From Candidatus Eiseniibacteriota bacterium (GTDB lineage Bacteria > Eisenbacteria > RBG-16-71-46), in the NCBI GenBank assembly GCA_016215625.1, contig JACRIW010000081.1, forward strand, positions 62,001 to 126,000: 64,000 nucleotides of DNA, read 5' to 3'. The position numbers and the translations under genes were made by a program. The notes beneath the pieces were generated by a model. It was not told where the DNA came from and made no database searches. It saw only the letters and a list, made by a program, of their open reading frames with translations. Of this stretch, positions 51,901-60,003 are shown one piece after another. Numbering within the stretch: the stretch's first letter is position 1; each line of letters begins with the position of its first letter.

Positions 51901-53885
51901 TGGGCGCGGGCGTGCAGGTCACGAGCGGCGCGAGCAACCACGTGCTGTCGCGGAACTCGATCTGGGGCAACGGCACGGTGGCCGGCAACGGCGGCGGCAC
52001 GGCGAGCGGACAGATCGGCATCGACCTGCAGGCGGCGGCCGACGACGCGGCGCGCGGCACGGCGCCCTACGTGACGCGCAACGACAACGGCGACGGCGAC
52101 GCGGGCGGCAACGCGCTGCTCAACCATCCCGTGATGGACTACGCCGTGCTCTCGAACGGCAGCTTCACCGTGAGCGGCTGGGCGCGACCGGGCAGCGTCA
52201 TCGAACTCTTCGTCGCCGACGGCGACCCGAGCGGCTTCGGCGAGGGACGCACGTACGTGACGACCGTGACCGAAGGCTCGGCCGCCGACCTCGACGGCAC
52301 GTCGAGCACGTACTCCGGGCTCTACAACGGCGTGAACCAGGGCACGGACAACACGCGGCGCTTCCGCTTCACGATGCCCGCGCCGCCCAACGTGAGCGCG
52401 TCGGTCGTGCTGACTGCAACCGCGACCGTGACCGGCACCGGCACGTCCGAGTTCTCGGGCGGCGTGCCCGTGACGACGGGCGTGAGCGTGAGCGGCTGGG
52501 CGTACTCCGACGCCGACCACGACGCGCAGCGCGACGCGGGCGAAGCGGGCACGGGCGTGGCGCTGTGGGCGAAGCTGTTCGCCGCCGGTTCGCCGTCGGC
52601 GTCGCAGGTCGCGGCGGTGGACGGCGCGAGCGGCGCGTTCGCGTTCACGTTCGTCGCCTCGGGCTCGTACGTGGTGAAGCTCGACACGTCGGCCGACGGC
52701 GCGGACTCGACCGCCGACGTGCCCGCGGGCTGGGTGCGGACCGAAGCGCCCACCGGCGAGCGCGGCCCGCTCGACGTGGCCGCGACCGACGTGAGCGGCG
52801 CGACGTGCGGGCTGTGGCACGGCAGCGTCGTGCGAGGCGTGCGCTTCCGCGACGACGGCGCGGGAGGCGGTGTCGCGAACGACGGCGCGCGCTCGGGCGC
52901 CGAGGGCGCGATCGCCGGTGCACGCGTGCGGCTGACGAGCGCCGCCTGCGGCGCGGCGCCGTGCGACAGCGCGCTCACCGACGGCGCGGGCGCGTTCGCG
53001 CTGTGGCTGCCGCACACGCTCGCCGGCGCGAACGTGAGCGTCGTCGCGCCAGTCGGCGTGGGCGCGATCGCGACGGGCGGGCGCGTGGGCGACAGTTTTG
53101 GCACCTACGATCGCGCGGCGCCGGCCGTGACGTTCACCGCGGCCAGCGGCCGCGAATATCGCAACCTCGCCTTCGGCGAAGTGCCGCGCAACGCCTGGAT
53201 CGCGAATGGCGCGCGCACCGTGTCGAGCGGCGCGGCCACGAGCTACGCGCACACGTTCACCGCGGCGAGCGGCGGTTCGGTGAGCTTCTCGTCGGCGGGC
53301 GTCGCGACGCCCGCGCTCGCGGGCTGGAGCATGACGCTGTATCGCGACCTCGACTGCGACGGCGTGCTCGACGCCGGCGAGAGCGCGATCGCGCCCGCGA
53401 GCGCCATCGCGCTGGCCGCGGGCCAGAGCGTGTGCGTGATCGCGACGCACGCGACGCCCGCCGGCGCGCCCACGGGCGCGCGCGAGCAGGCGACGCTCAC
53501 CGCGAGCTTCACCTACGCGAACGCCGCACCCGCGCTCGCGTCGAGCGAGCAGCTGCAGGACGTCACCACCGTGACGCTGGCGAGCGGGCTCGTGCTCACG
53601 AAGACCGTGGACGTGGCGAGCGCCCGTCCCGGCGACTACCTCGTGTACACGATTTCCTACGAGAACCCGGGCACGGGCGCGCTCTCGAACCTCGTGATCC
53701 GCGACGCGACGCCCGCGTGGACGGTGTTCGACTCCGCGACGTGCGCCGCTGCCGCCGACGGCATCACCGGCTGCGCGCTCACGCAACCCGCGCCCGGCGC
53801 GAATGGCACCGTGACCTGGACGCTCGCCGGCGCACTCGCGCCCGGCGGCCGCGGCAGCGTGAGCTATCGCGTGCGGGTGCAGTGA
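48933..53885 (+). CDS. large secreted protein with DUF11, SdrD-B-like and beta-helix domains
   Basis: A 1650-residue exported protein. Signal peptide about 1-29 (A-A-A-Q). Residues 30-340 are a conserved-looking head (A-G-L-Y-W-G-G-Y, G-G-W-S-L-V-V-V, N-L-V-V-F-D-G-F). A DUF11 domain lies at about 350-500, an SdrD-B-like domain at about 507-600, then a region with parallel beta-helix character (G-L-D-V-Q-G-A-S-V-T-V-R, V-L-S-R-N-S-I-W-G-N). Further SdrD-B-like domains (V-S-G-W-A-Y-S-D-A-D-H-D) and a C-terminal DUF11 domain (about 1550-1650) follow. No barrel or sorting motif: it probably docks on the coupled barrel protein. GTG 48933 is fixed by the GTGA overlap. Confidence 0.82.
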   Translation: MSGTFRRARHAIAAALACAALFAAPAAAQVVRAFTPRFSVNQPGDITLIGNTVMSCNGGGNCNNSRAGTGNAINNNDNTMAYVDIDGVSTTVSSSTATLTLPTGATVTWAGLYWGGYTTNALRNTVKIATPASSAYSTYTATRLDASGSAYQGFAEVTSLVRAAGAGVYRVADVRSTPGTTNVHGGWSLVVVDSDATQPARNLVVFDGFALVSGTTTVNMTVSGFVTPPAGTVNSKLGVVAFEGDLGFTGDSFRLNGTALTDGANPADNFFNSSISQLGAPFTAKNPNYLNQLGFDCDLVQANGLLANGATSANVSLTTNGDTYYPGAVTFATDLYAPVFDAANFSKSVADLNGGLVRPGDVLEYTVTMRNNGLDHAIDCAMADTLPSNVTYVAGSLRVSAGPNAGAKTDAAGDDAAEYVGASRSVVARLGTGATAAAGGRIDVATTTSVVFRVTVNAPQPTGTAVSNQAALAFTGQQSGVDFAARSDGDPATGGTQSTIVTVTAARIAGTVFEDANYGGGAGRSLAASSGAPRPGARVELYDGTSGAFLQLARTDGSGAYVFDGWPAGAYTVRVANASVRSSRPGAIAGLLPVQTWRTDASSGAPVAVTDRVGGENPAIADADSNTTAAALASLAAPAATPQSVTNVTLGAADVTGVDFGFNFDTIVSTRDAGAGTLRQFLLNANALANTGLAQAGLPAGGETSVFMIPDGLAHPGLRAGLANALVNGVARIVPLTPLPAITDAATRVDGGTQTANVGNTNGGVLGAAPTVGTDEIALAAVSAPEVELRDANGLALGLDVQGASVTVRALAVLGFGNATGSNNDACVRVGAAANAFTLEDAVLGATARAFADSGAALRASGDLLRAVGGDAGLVQRSLLGFAAGSAVTLSGASNGWTIQTSEIRGVAIGNGARGAVSLEASGTLAITSCWIGESEGNGVDARTSTGGVTLTNLTVRRNGLGTAAATATAGVRLGGAGGTVQRCEIALNVGAGVQVTSGASNHVLSRNSIWGNGTVAGNGGGTASGQIGIDLQAAADDAARGTAPYVTRNDNGDGDAGGNALLNHPVMDYAVLSNGSFTVSGWARPGSVIELFVADGDPSGFGEGRTYVTTVTEGSAADLDGTSSTYSGLYNGVNQGTDNTRRFRFTMPAPPNVSASVVLTATATVTGTGTSEFSGGVPVTTGVSVSGWAYSDADHDAQRDAGEAGTGVALWAKLFAAGSPSASQVAAVDGASGAFAFTFVASGSYVVKLDTSADGADSTADVPAGWVRTEAPTGERGPLDVAATDVSGATCGLWHGSVVRGVRFRDDGAGGGVANDGARSGAEGAIAGARVRLTSAACGAAPCDSALTDGAGAFALWLPHTLAGANVSVVAPVGVGAIATGGRVGDSFGTYDRAAPAVTFTAASGREYRNLAFGEVPRNAWIANGARTVSSGAATSYAHTFTAASGGSVSFSSAGVATPALAGWSMTLYRDLDCDGVLDAGESAIAPASAIALAAGQSVCVIATHATPAGAPTGAREQATLTASFTYANAAPALASSEQLQDVTTVTLASGLVLTKTVDVASARPGDYLVYTISYENPGTGALSNLVIRDATPAWTVFDSATCAAAADGITGCALTQPAPGANGTVTWTLAGALAPGGRGSVSYRVRVQ

Positions 53886-53997
53886 TCCCCGCCTGAGGCG
53901 TCCAAGGCGCGAGGCCAATCCTTACATCGCGACAACACTTCCGACGCGACGCTCTGCTACCACTCGGCTCTCACTCGCCCCCGCAGCGAGCCGTGAC

Positions 53998-55251
53998 ATG
54001 CGAGCCACGCGCATCTGGTCGTTGAAGTCGTTGTCGGACGAACTCCTCGATCGCGAATACGCCGTGAGAGTGCGGAGCGATCGAGCTTCCACCGCCGAGC
54101 TCCTGCTCTACCTGGGCGAGATGGAAGCGCGGAAGCGATACGTACCCGCAGGCTACTCTTCCATGTTCCGCTTCTGCGTCGAGTGCGGGCGCATGTCCGA
54201 AGATGTCGCCTACAAGCGCATTCGCTCCGCACGCCTCGCCCGCCGATTCCCCGCGATCTACGACCGGATCGCCGACGGTCGCATCACGCTCTCCGCGCTC
54301 GTGCTCCTCGCTCCGCAACTCACCGCGCACACGGTCGAGCACCTGCTCGCCGGCGCCGAGCACAAGACGAACGAACAGGTGAAGCTCCTGCTCGCCGAAA
54401 TCGCTCCTCGCCCCGACGTTCCGACGACGGAACGACCGAACGCACCGGCCTCGTCGAGCGCGAGCACCAACGTCAGCACTTCGTCAGCAGAACTGGCCGT
54501 ACGGCCAGTTGCCCCATCGGAATGCACCACACCCACGGAGTCGAAGGTGCCACTTGCCGAGGAGCGAGATCGCGCGAGCGCTACGCAGCAAGCCGAACCA
54601 GACGCCGCAGGGCCCGCAGGGCCCGCGGCGGCCGCGGAGCGCCGCATCGCTCCGCGCAGCCATCAGACACCGCTGTCCCCAACGAGCATGTACATCGGCA
54701 CGACGCTGCCCATGGTGGTCTACGAGCAGCTCCAGGAGGCGCGCGAACTCCTGAGCCATCGGCTCGAGTCGCGCGAGCTGTCCGAAGTCCTCGAAGCCAT
54801 GCTCGCGATCACGCTGCCCGTCCTTCGAAAGCAGAAGTTCGCGGAAAGCGCCAGCCCGCGATCGACGCGAGACCTTCGCCACGGCTCACGGAATGCCCGC
54901 CAGATACCCGCTCATGTGAAGCGAGCGGTCTGGGAGCGCGACGGCGGACGCTGCACCTTCGTCGGGACCGGCGGCCATCGATGCACTTCGCGAGAGCGGA
55001 TCGAGTTCGATCACCGGGTGCCCGTCACGAAGAGCGGCGAGGCCACGGTCGAGAACGTCCGGCTCCTCTGCCATGCGCACAATCAGTTCGAGGCGGATCG
55101 CGTACTCGGCGAGGGCTTCATGAAGGCGAAGCGCGCCTGGTCGGCCGCGGCGCAACGAAGCCGGGCCGCGATCGGCACGGGAAACGCGATACCGGAAGAT
55201 CCCGCGAGCGAGAACGCGGGACGGACGTCGCCGCTCGAACTCGAGACCTGA
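53998..55251 (+). CDS. HNH endonuclease-domain protein
   Basis: A 417-residue protein. The N-terminal part (1-130) resembles the DUF222-type helical region found before HNH domains. A Ser/Thr/Pro/Ala-rich linker follows (about 140-225), then helices, and a C-terminal HNH nuclease near 300-360: W-E-R-D-G-G-R-C-T-F, F-D-H-R-V-P-V, N-V-R-L-L-C-H-A-H-N-Q-F. The conserved His and Asn residues are present, so it may cut DNA. Such genes spread as mobile or phage-linked elements; codon use here looks less GC-biased than in the surface genes. No partner nuclease or methylase is nearby. Confidence 0.85.
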   Translation: MRATRIWSLKSLSDELLDREYAVRVRSDRASTAELLLYLGEMEARKRYVPAGYSSMFRFCVECGRMSEDVAYKRIRSARLARRFPAIYDRIADGRITLSALVLLAPQLTAHTVEHLLAGAEHKTNEQVKLLLAEIAPRPDVPTTERPNAPASSSASTNVSTSSAELAVRPVAPSECTTPTESKVPLAEERDRASATQQAEPDAAGPAGPAAAAERRIAPRSHQTPLSPTSMYIGTTLPMVVYEQLQEARELLSHRLESRELSEVLEAMLAITLPVLRKQKFAESASPRSTRDLRHGSRNARQIPAHVKRAVWERDGGRCTFVGTGGHRCTSRERIEFDHRVPVTKSGEATVENVRLLCHAHNQFEADRVLGEGFMKAKRAWSAAAQRSRAAIGTGNAIPEDPASENAGRTSPLELET

Positions 55252-55268
55252 CTTCCGGCCTCAGCGCA

Positions 55269-55988
55269 TCAGGGCGCCACGCACTCCGCGGCGACCGAGT
55301 GCGACAGTTCGCGCTCGCCGATGCGGGCGGTGACCTGCCAGAGCACCTTCGAGCCGCTCGTCACTCCGGCGGGCAGCGCGTCGCGACGCAGCTCGAGCCG
55401 CGGCTCGGTCACGTGCACGGGGGCGCCCAGTTCGGACAGGTCGGTCGCGAGCAGCACCACGTCGTAGCCGTCCGCGCCCGCGACGGGCTCCCACGCGAGC
55501 GTCACCACGCCGTCGCCGGCGACCGGGACGAGCGTGGTCACGGCCGCGGCCTGCGGCGAATCGCCGCGCACCTCGGCGCGCTCCACGCCGGGACGCACGC
55601 CCAGGTAGACCCCTCCCGCGACGATCAGCACGGCGGCGAAGCCCCACGTGGGACGCAGCGCGGGCGCGAACAGCGCCTGCCACCACGACGCGCGCGGCTC
55701 GGCGGCGGCCACGCGCGGTGCGGAACCCGGCGCCGCCTGCGGCGCGCGGCCGCCCGACATCTCGCGCTCCAGCGCCGCGGCGAGCGTGGCGTCGGCCTCG
55801 GCCAGCTGCGACGCCGTCGGCGCCGCGGCCGGCGCCACGCCGGCCTCGCCCTCGAGAAACGCCCGGTGCTGCGCGAGCAGCGCGCGGCAGCGCGGACAGT
55901 CCTGCACGTGCGCGAGCACCTCCGGCTCGCCCGCCTCGTGGCGCGCGGGCAGGACGGTTTCGGCGGGACATTTCTGGGATCTGGTCAC
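55269..55988 (-). CDS. zinc-finger anti-sigma factor with Fn3-like C-terminus, second locus
   Basis: Single-pass membrane anti-sigma factor of 239 residues. The zinc finger uses C7, H27, C31 and C34 (H-V-Q-D-C-P-R-C). A transmembrane helix lies at about 113-130 (W-G-F-A-A-V-L-I-V-A-G-G-V-Y-L-G). The extracytoplasmic half has V-V-T-L-A-W-E-P-V-A-G-A-D-G-Y-D-V-V-L, the same Fn3-like pattern as the factor at 16178-16855. GTG 55988 overlaps the sigma stop (GTGA). Confidence 0.87.
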   Translation of the reverse strand: MTRSQKCPAETVLPARHEAGEPEVLAHVQDCPRCRALLAQHRAFLEGEAGVAPAAAPTASQLAEADATLAAALEREMSGGRAPQAAPGSAPRVAAAEPRASWWQALFAPALRPTWGFAAVLIVAGGVYLGVRPGVERAEVRGDSPQAAAVTTLVPVAGDGVVTLAWEPVAGADGYDVVLLATDLSELGAPVHVTEPRLELRRDALPAGVTSGSKVLWQVTARIGERELSHSVAAECVAP

Positions 55989-56569
55989 ATGCCCTCCATG
56001 CGCGACCCGAATCGCGCCTTCAGCTTGCGTCGCGCGCTCTGCAGCACTCCCCGCGCTCCCGAAGCCGAACGTATGCGCAGCACCCGCGTGATCTCGTCGA
56101 CCGGCATGCGCTCCACGGCGCGCAGCCACAACGCTTCCTGCTCGATCGGCTCGAGGTCGTCGCGGATGGCCTCCAGCACCGCGCCTTCCTCCTGCCGGTC
56201 GGCGAGCACGTCGAGCGGGTCGCGCCCGTCGGCGAGCAGGTCGTCCGGTTCCACCGACTCGTCGCGGACGTTCACGCGCTTGCGCACCGCCGTCAGGCAG
56301 CGGTTGCGCACGATCGCGAACAGCCACGACGAGAACTGCGAGCGCTCGTCGAATCCGGCGAGTCCCCGCCACGCCGACAGCAGCGCGTCCTGAGCCAGGT
56401 CGAGCGCGGTGTCGTGGTCGCGCACCACCCGGAAGCACCACTGATAGGTCTTGAGCCGGTACCGTCCGAACAGCTCGCTCCCCGCGGCGAGGGCTCCGGG
56501 GGTACCGGGCTCACGGCGGATTTCGCGCAGCAGTTCGGTGTCGGTGCGGCTGTCGGAACCAGTGCTCAT
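55985..56569 (-). CDS. ECF-type RNA polymerase sigma factor, second locus
   Basis: Group IV sigma factor of 194 residues. Region 2: Y-Q-W-C-F-R-V-V-R-D, D-L-A-Q-D-A-L-L-S-A-W-R-G-L, F-S-S-W-L-F-A-I-V-R-N-R-C. Region 4: L-E-P-I-E-Q-E-A-L-W-L-R-A, V-D-E-I-T-R-V-L-R-I, G-A-R-G-V-L-Q-S-A-R-R-K-L. The region-4 sequence is close to that of the sigma factor at 16852-17457. It is coupled to its own anti-sigma gene. ATG 56569 chosen; upstream frame is open but has no sigma features. The divergent gap to 56818 contains TAGACT at 56752-56757 pointing right. Confidence 0.93.
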   Translation of the reverse strand: MSTGSDSRTDTELLREIRREPGTPGALAAGSELFGRYRLKTYQWCFRVVRDHDTALDLAQDALLSAWRGLAGFDERSQFSSWLFAIVRNRCLTAVRKRVNVRDESVEPDDLLADGRDPLDVLADRQEEGAVLEAIRDDLEPIEQEALWLRAVERMPVDEITRVLRIRSASGARGVLQSARRKLKARFGSRMEGM

Positions 56570-56818
56570 GAGATGGGACGCGGGATCTCGCGGGTCGTCA
56601 CAGGAGCCGGGAGCAATCCCGGCGGGTCGGGTGTAGAAGCGGAAAGTACTTTCCGGGGAACGAGGGTGCCAATGCACGCCCCGGGGCCGTCGCGTGCCCT
56701 GCAGCCAGCCGCGCGCCGGTCCCACGCTGGCCCTCGCCGGGCGGGCCCGGCTAGACTCCGCCCGCGCCGCAGCGCTTCGAAGCCCCCTCGCTTCCCGGAA
56801 CATCAGGAGACGCAACCC

Positions 56819-57295
56819 GTGCCACTGCCCATCGTGGAGTATCTCCACGTGCTGTTCGGATTCACCTACGTCGCCGCACTCATGGCCGCACACTGGAACG
56901 CCCTCGCCGCGCGCCGCACCACGAACTGGAACGAACGCGCCGCGCTCTTCGAGCTGAACCGCCGCCTCGGGATCACGTTCGCGCTGGGCGCGCTGATCGG
57001 CGCCGGGGTGCTCGGGCAGATGCTCGGCATGTCGCTGGGCTACAAGATGGCGGACACGCGCTCGTTCCAGATCGCGAACGCGCTGTGGCTCGTGAACCTG
57101 CTCGCGCTGCTCGCGGTGGACCTGCCGCAGGGCTCCCGGCTCGCCGCGCAGGCGCGTGCGGCCGCGAACAGCGGCGCCACGAACGAGCCCGTCGGCTACA
57201 CCGGGGCGCTCGACCGCTGGCGCATCGGCAACGCCGTCCAGCTGCTCGTGTTCCTCGTGCTGCTCTGGTTCATGGTCGCGCCGTGGCATAAGTAG
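56819..57295 (+). CDS. small four-helix membrane protein
   Basis: I recognise no function. The 158-residue inner-membrane protein has about four transmembrane helices (roughly 5-27, 50-72, 83-103 and 131-153). It begins P-I-V-E-Y-L-H-V-L-F-G-F, a start pattern seen in DUF2269-like small membrane proteins. Conserved-looking His (E-Y-L-H, A-A-H-W) could bind metal or heme. GTG 56819 is preceded by CAGGAGA. Confidence 0.72.
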   Translation: MPLPIVEYLHVLFGFTYVAALMAAHWNALAARRTTNWNERAALFELNRRLGITFALGALIGAGVLGQMLGMSLGYKMADTRSFQIANALWLVNLLALLAVDLPQGSRLAAQARAAANSGATNEPVGYTGALDRWRIGNAVQLLVFLVLLWFMVAPWHK

Positions 57296-57344
57296 GGCCC
57301 CGGCGTGCCAGCGCCGGAAGGCAGTGCTTACCGAAAGGACTCCC

Positions 57345-59999
57345 ATGCCGGGCATCCGGAAAGCCTCACGCGTCGCGCTCGCCGCGGCACTCGCGTTCAC
57401 GCTCGGCTCGGGGGCCTTCGCATCCCCGGCCGGGGCCGCGCCCGGCCGAACGTTCGAGCACCTCGCGCCGATCAAGCGCCTGCAGGCGCTGCAGCTCTCG
57501 CGCGAACCGATGGAGCGGCGGCAGGAGCGCAGGGAGTTCGCCGAGCGCCAGCGCGAACTGCGCCGTCTCGCGCGCGAGATGAGGCGCACGGGCAGGACGA
57601 GCGTGCGCGCGGGCGGCCAGAAGTCGCGGCCGGAGGTGCGCGCCGAAGCGTTCCCGGCCGCGCCGCGACCGGGCGCGTTCGGCGACGCCGGCCCCGACGC
57701 GGCGCTCGCGGTCGCGCCCACGAACGTGCGCTGCAACAACCCCGCCGGCGACACGGCCGGCGACGGCCAGTGCGAGACGTCCATCGTCGCCTGGAACCAG
57801 TACCTGGTCGCGGCGTGGAACGACGGCAAGGGATTCCACGACGGCTCGAACCAGTACCAGGGCTACGCCACCTCGACCGACGGCGGGCAGACGTGGACCG
57901 ACCGCGGCACGTTCCCGATTCCCACGGGATCGCCCAACTGGTCGTGGACGAGCGACCCCGTGCTCGCGGTGAACCCGCGCACGGGCGCATTCTACTTCTC
58001 GGCGCTGATCGATCCCGACGGCCCGTCGGGCAGCACGAACGGCATCGGCGTGGTGAAGGGCCGCTTCACGGGCTCGAACATCGTCTGGCAGGCGCCCTCG
58101 CTCGTGCGCAGCGTGAACTACTCCACCGAGTTCCTCGACAAGCAGTGGCTCGCCGTGGACCCGGGGACCGGGCGCGTCTACCTCAGCTACACGCGCTTCG
58201 TCTCGAACGTGAGCGAAATCAACTTCCAGGCGGCCGACAGCGCGCTCGCCTCGTGGAGCACCCCGGTGCTCGTGTCAGTGAACTCGAACAACATCGCGCT
58301 CGACGAGCGCGGTCTCGTGCAGGGCTCGCGCCCGGTCGTCGGTTCGGACGGCACGGTCTACGTGATGTACTACAAGATCGGGCTCGTGGACGTGGACTCC
58401 TACCGGCTCGCCAAGTCGACGAACCTCGGCGCCTCGTTCGCGGCGCCCACGACGATCGTCACGTTCTATCCCAACTTCGCCACGGGCGGCCCCGGCTTCA
58501 ACCGTGCGATGGGCATCCAGTTCGCCTCGATCGCGCCCGACCACAGCGGTGGCGCGCACGACGGCCGGCTGCACCTGACGTGGGCCGAGAGCCTGAACTG
58601 GTTCGACGACCTCACGGGCATCGGGCTCTCGGGCAACCGCAGCGAGGTCGAGCCCAACGGCGCCCCCGCGGGCGCGAACACGTTCGTCAGCGGCCAGACG
58701 CTGCGCGGCGATCTCGCCACGAGCGGCGTCGAGGAGGACTGGTACAAGGTCGCGATGAACGCGGGCGAGTCGATCGTGTTCATGGCGGACTCGATCGCGC
58801 CGGGCATGCAGTTCTCGATGCGCGTGTTCGGCCCCGACGGCTCGTCGCGCCTCACGTACGCGCTCGCCTCGGCCACCGACATCACGTCGGGCTTCGGGCC
58901 CGCGTATCCGTTCACCGCGCCCAACGCCGGCACGTACTACTTCCGCGTCTTCCCGGCTTCGGGCTTCGGCGGCTATCGCATCCGCACCGGCCCCGCGACT
59001 CGCACGATCGAACGCGGCCGCGACCAGCGCGACGTGTTCTCGACCTGGTCGGACGACAAGGGCGCCTCCTGGAGCGCTCCGGTGCGCGTGAGCGACAGTC
59101 CGAGCGGTTACGACGACTGGCTCCCGGAGATCGCCGTGAGCCCCGACGGCCACGTGTTCGCGCAGTGGTTCGACTACCGAAACGCCGCGAGCAGCACCGG
59201 CGGCGCGGTCTCGCACACGTACTTCACCGGTTCGGCCGACGGCGGCGCCACCTGGCAGGCGGCTTCCGCGCTGTCGAGCGCGCAGACCGCGTGGACGATC
59301 GTGAACACGAACATCCAGCCCAACCAGGGGGACTACAACGCCCTGTTCGCGTGGGACCGCGGCCTCGCCGGCTGCTGGGCCGACGGCCGCGACGGAGACC
59401 CGAACACCTACATGGCGTTCGTCGCCGCGGCGCTGCGCGCCGACGTCACCACGGCGCTCGCGACCTCGGACAGCACGGTGCTCGTCAACTGGCAGCTCAC
59501 TCCGTCCACCTCGGTGACGCCCACGGTCTACCGGCGCAACCTGCCGGGGGGCGCGTGGAGCGCCCGCGAGACCCTGCCGCCGGCCGCCGGGGCGGCGAGC
59601 TTCACGGACACCTCGGTCGTCACGGGCGCGACCTACGAGTACCGCCTCGGCGTGGTCGTGGACGGCGAAGAGCGTTTCTACGGAAGGGCTTCCGTCGCCA
59701 TGCCGGCCGGGCCGGCGCCCCTGTCGCTCGCCATCACCGGGGTGTTCCCGAACCCGGTGGACCGCTCCGCCGCGGCACCGGTGCGAGTGGCCTATCGCCT
59801 TCGGGGCACGGACCGTGCGAGAATTGAGCTTCTGGATATCACGGGGCGGCTCGTCCGCACCTATGAACTGGGCACGCCCGGGTCGGGCGCCCACGAGTTC
59901 GTTCTCCCCGCCGGGGGCGGCATTCGTCCCGGTGTCTACCTGCTGCGTCTGGTCCAGGGTTCCGACGAAACGTCCCGGAGGATCAGCATCCTGAGGTGA
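57345..59999 (+). CDS. secreted Asp-box (sialidase-like fold) protein with FlgD/type-A-like C-terminus
   Basis: An 884-residue exported protein. Signal peptide about 1-30. Residues 40-90 are Arg/Glu-rich helical. Asp-box repeats (S-T-D-G-G-Q-T-W, S-A-D-G-G-A-T-W, D-D-K-G-A-S-W) indicate a beta-propeller. A PPC-like domain (E-P-N-G-A-P-A-G-A, D-W-Y-K-V-A) lies at about 430-560. The last 90 residues form an Ig-like module: F-P-N-P-V-D, I-E-L-L-D-I-T-G-R-L-V-R, R-P-G-V-Y-L-L-R-L, as in FlgD-Ig/type-A sorting domains. No sialidase catalytic residues were identified. It is followed after four bases by the metalloprotease. Confidence 0.85.
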   Translation: MPGIRKASRVALAAALAFTLGSGAFASPAGAAPGRTFEHLAPIKRLQALQLSREPMERRQERREFAERQRELRRLAREMRRTGRTSVRAGGQKSRPEVRAEAFPAAPRPGAFGDAGPDAALAVAPTNVRCNNPAGDTAGDGQCETSIVAWNQYLVAAWNDGKGFHDGSNQYQGYATSTDGGQTWTDRGTFPIPTGSPNWSWTSDPVLAVNPRTGAFYFSALIDPDGPSGSTNGIGVVKGRFTGSNIVWQAPSLVRSVNYSTEFLDKQWLAVDPGTGRVYLSYTRFVSNVSEINFQAADSALASWSTPVLVSVNSNNIALDERGLVQGSRPVVGSDGTVYVMYYKIGLVDVDSYRLAKSTNLGASFAAPTTIVTFYPNFATGGPGFNRAMGIQFASIAPDHSGGAHDGRLHLTWAESLNWFDDLTGIGLSGNRSEVEPNGAPAGANTFVSGQTLRGDLATSGVEEDWYKVAMNAGESIVFMADSIAPGMQFSMRVFGPDGSSRLTYALASATDITSGFGPAYPFTAPNAGTYYFRVFPASGFGGYRIRTGPATRTIERGRDQRDVFSTWSDDKGASWSAPVRVSDSPSGYDDWLPEIAVSPDGHVFAQWFDYRNAASSTGGAVSHTYFTGSADGGATWQAASALSSAQTAWTIVNTNIQPNQGDYNALFAWDRGLAGCWADGRDGDPNTYMAFVAAALRADVTTALATSDSTVLVNWQLTPSTSVTPTVYRRNLPGGAWSARETLPPAAGAASFTDTSVVTGATYEYRLGVVVDGEERFYGRASVAMPAGPAPLSLAITGVFPNPVDRSAAAPVRVAYRLRGTDRARIELLDITGRLVRTYELGTPGSGAHEFVLPAGGGIRPGVYLLRLVQGSDETSRRISILR

Positions 60000-60003
60000 T
60001 CGC

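Noticed and set aside
30028-53885. LPxTG/sortase surface proteins of Gram-positive type, suggested by SdrD-B-like domains
   Set aside because: No LPxTG motif, no sortase gene, and barrels plus OmpA point to an outer membrane.
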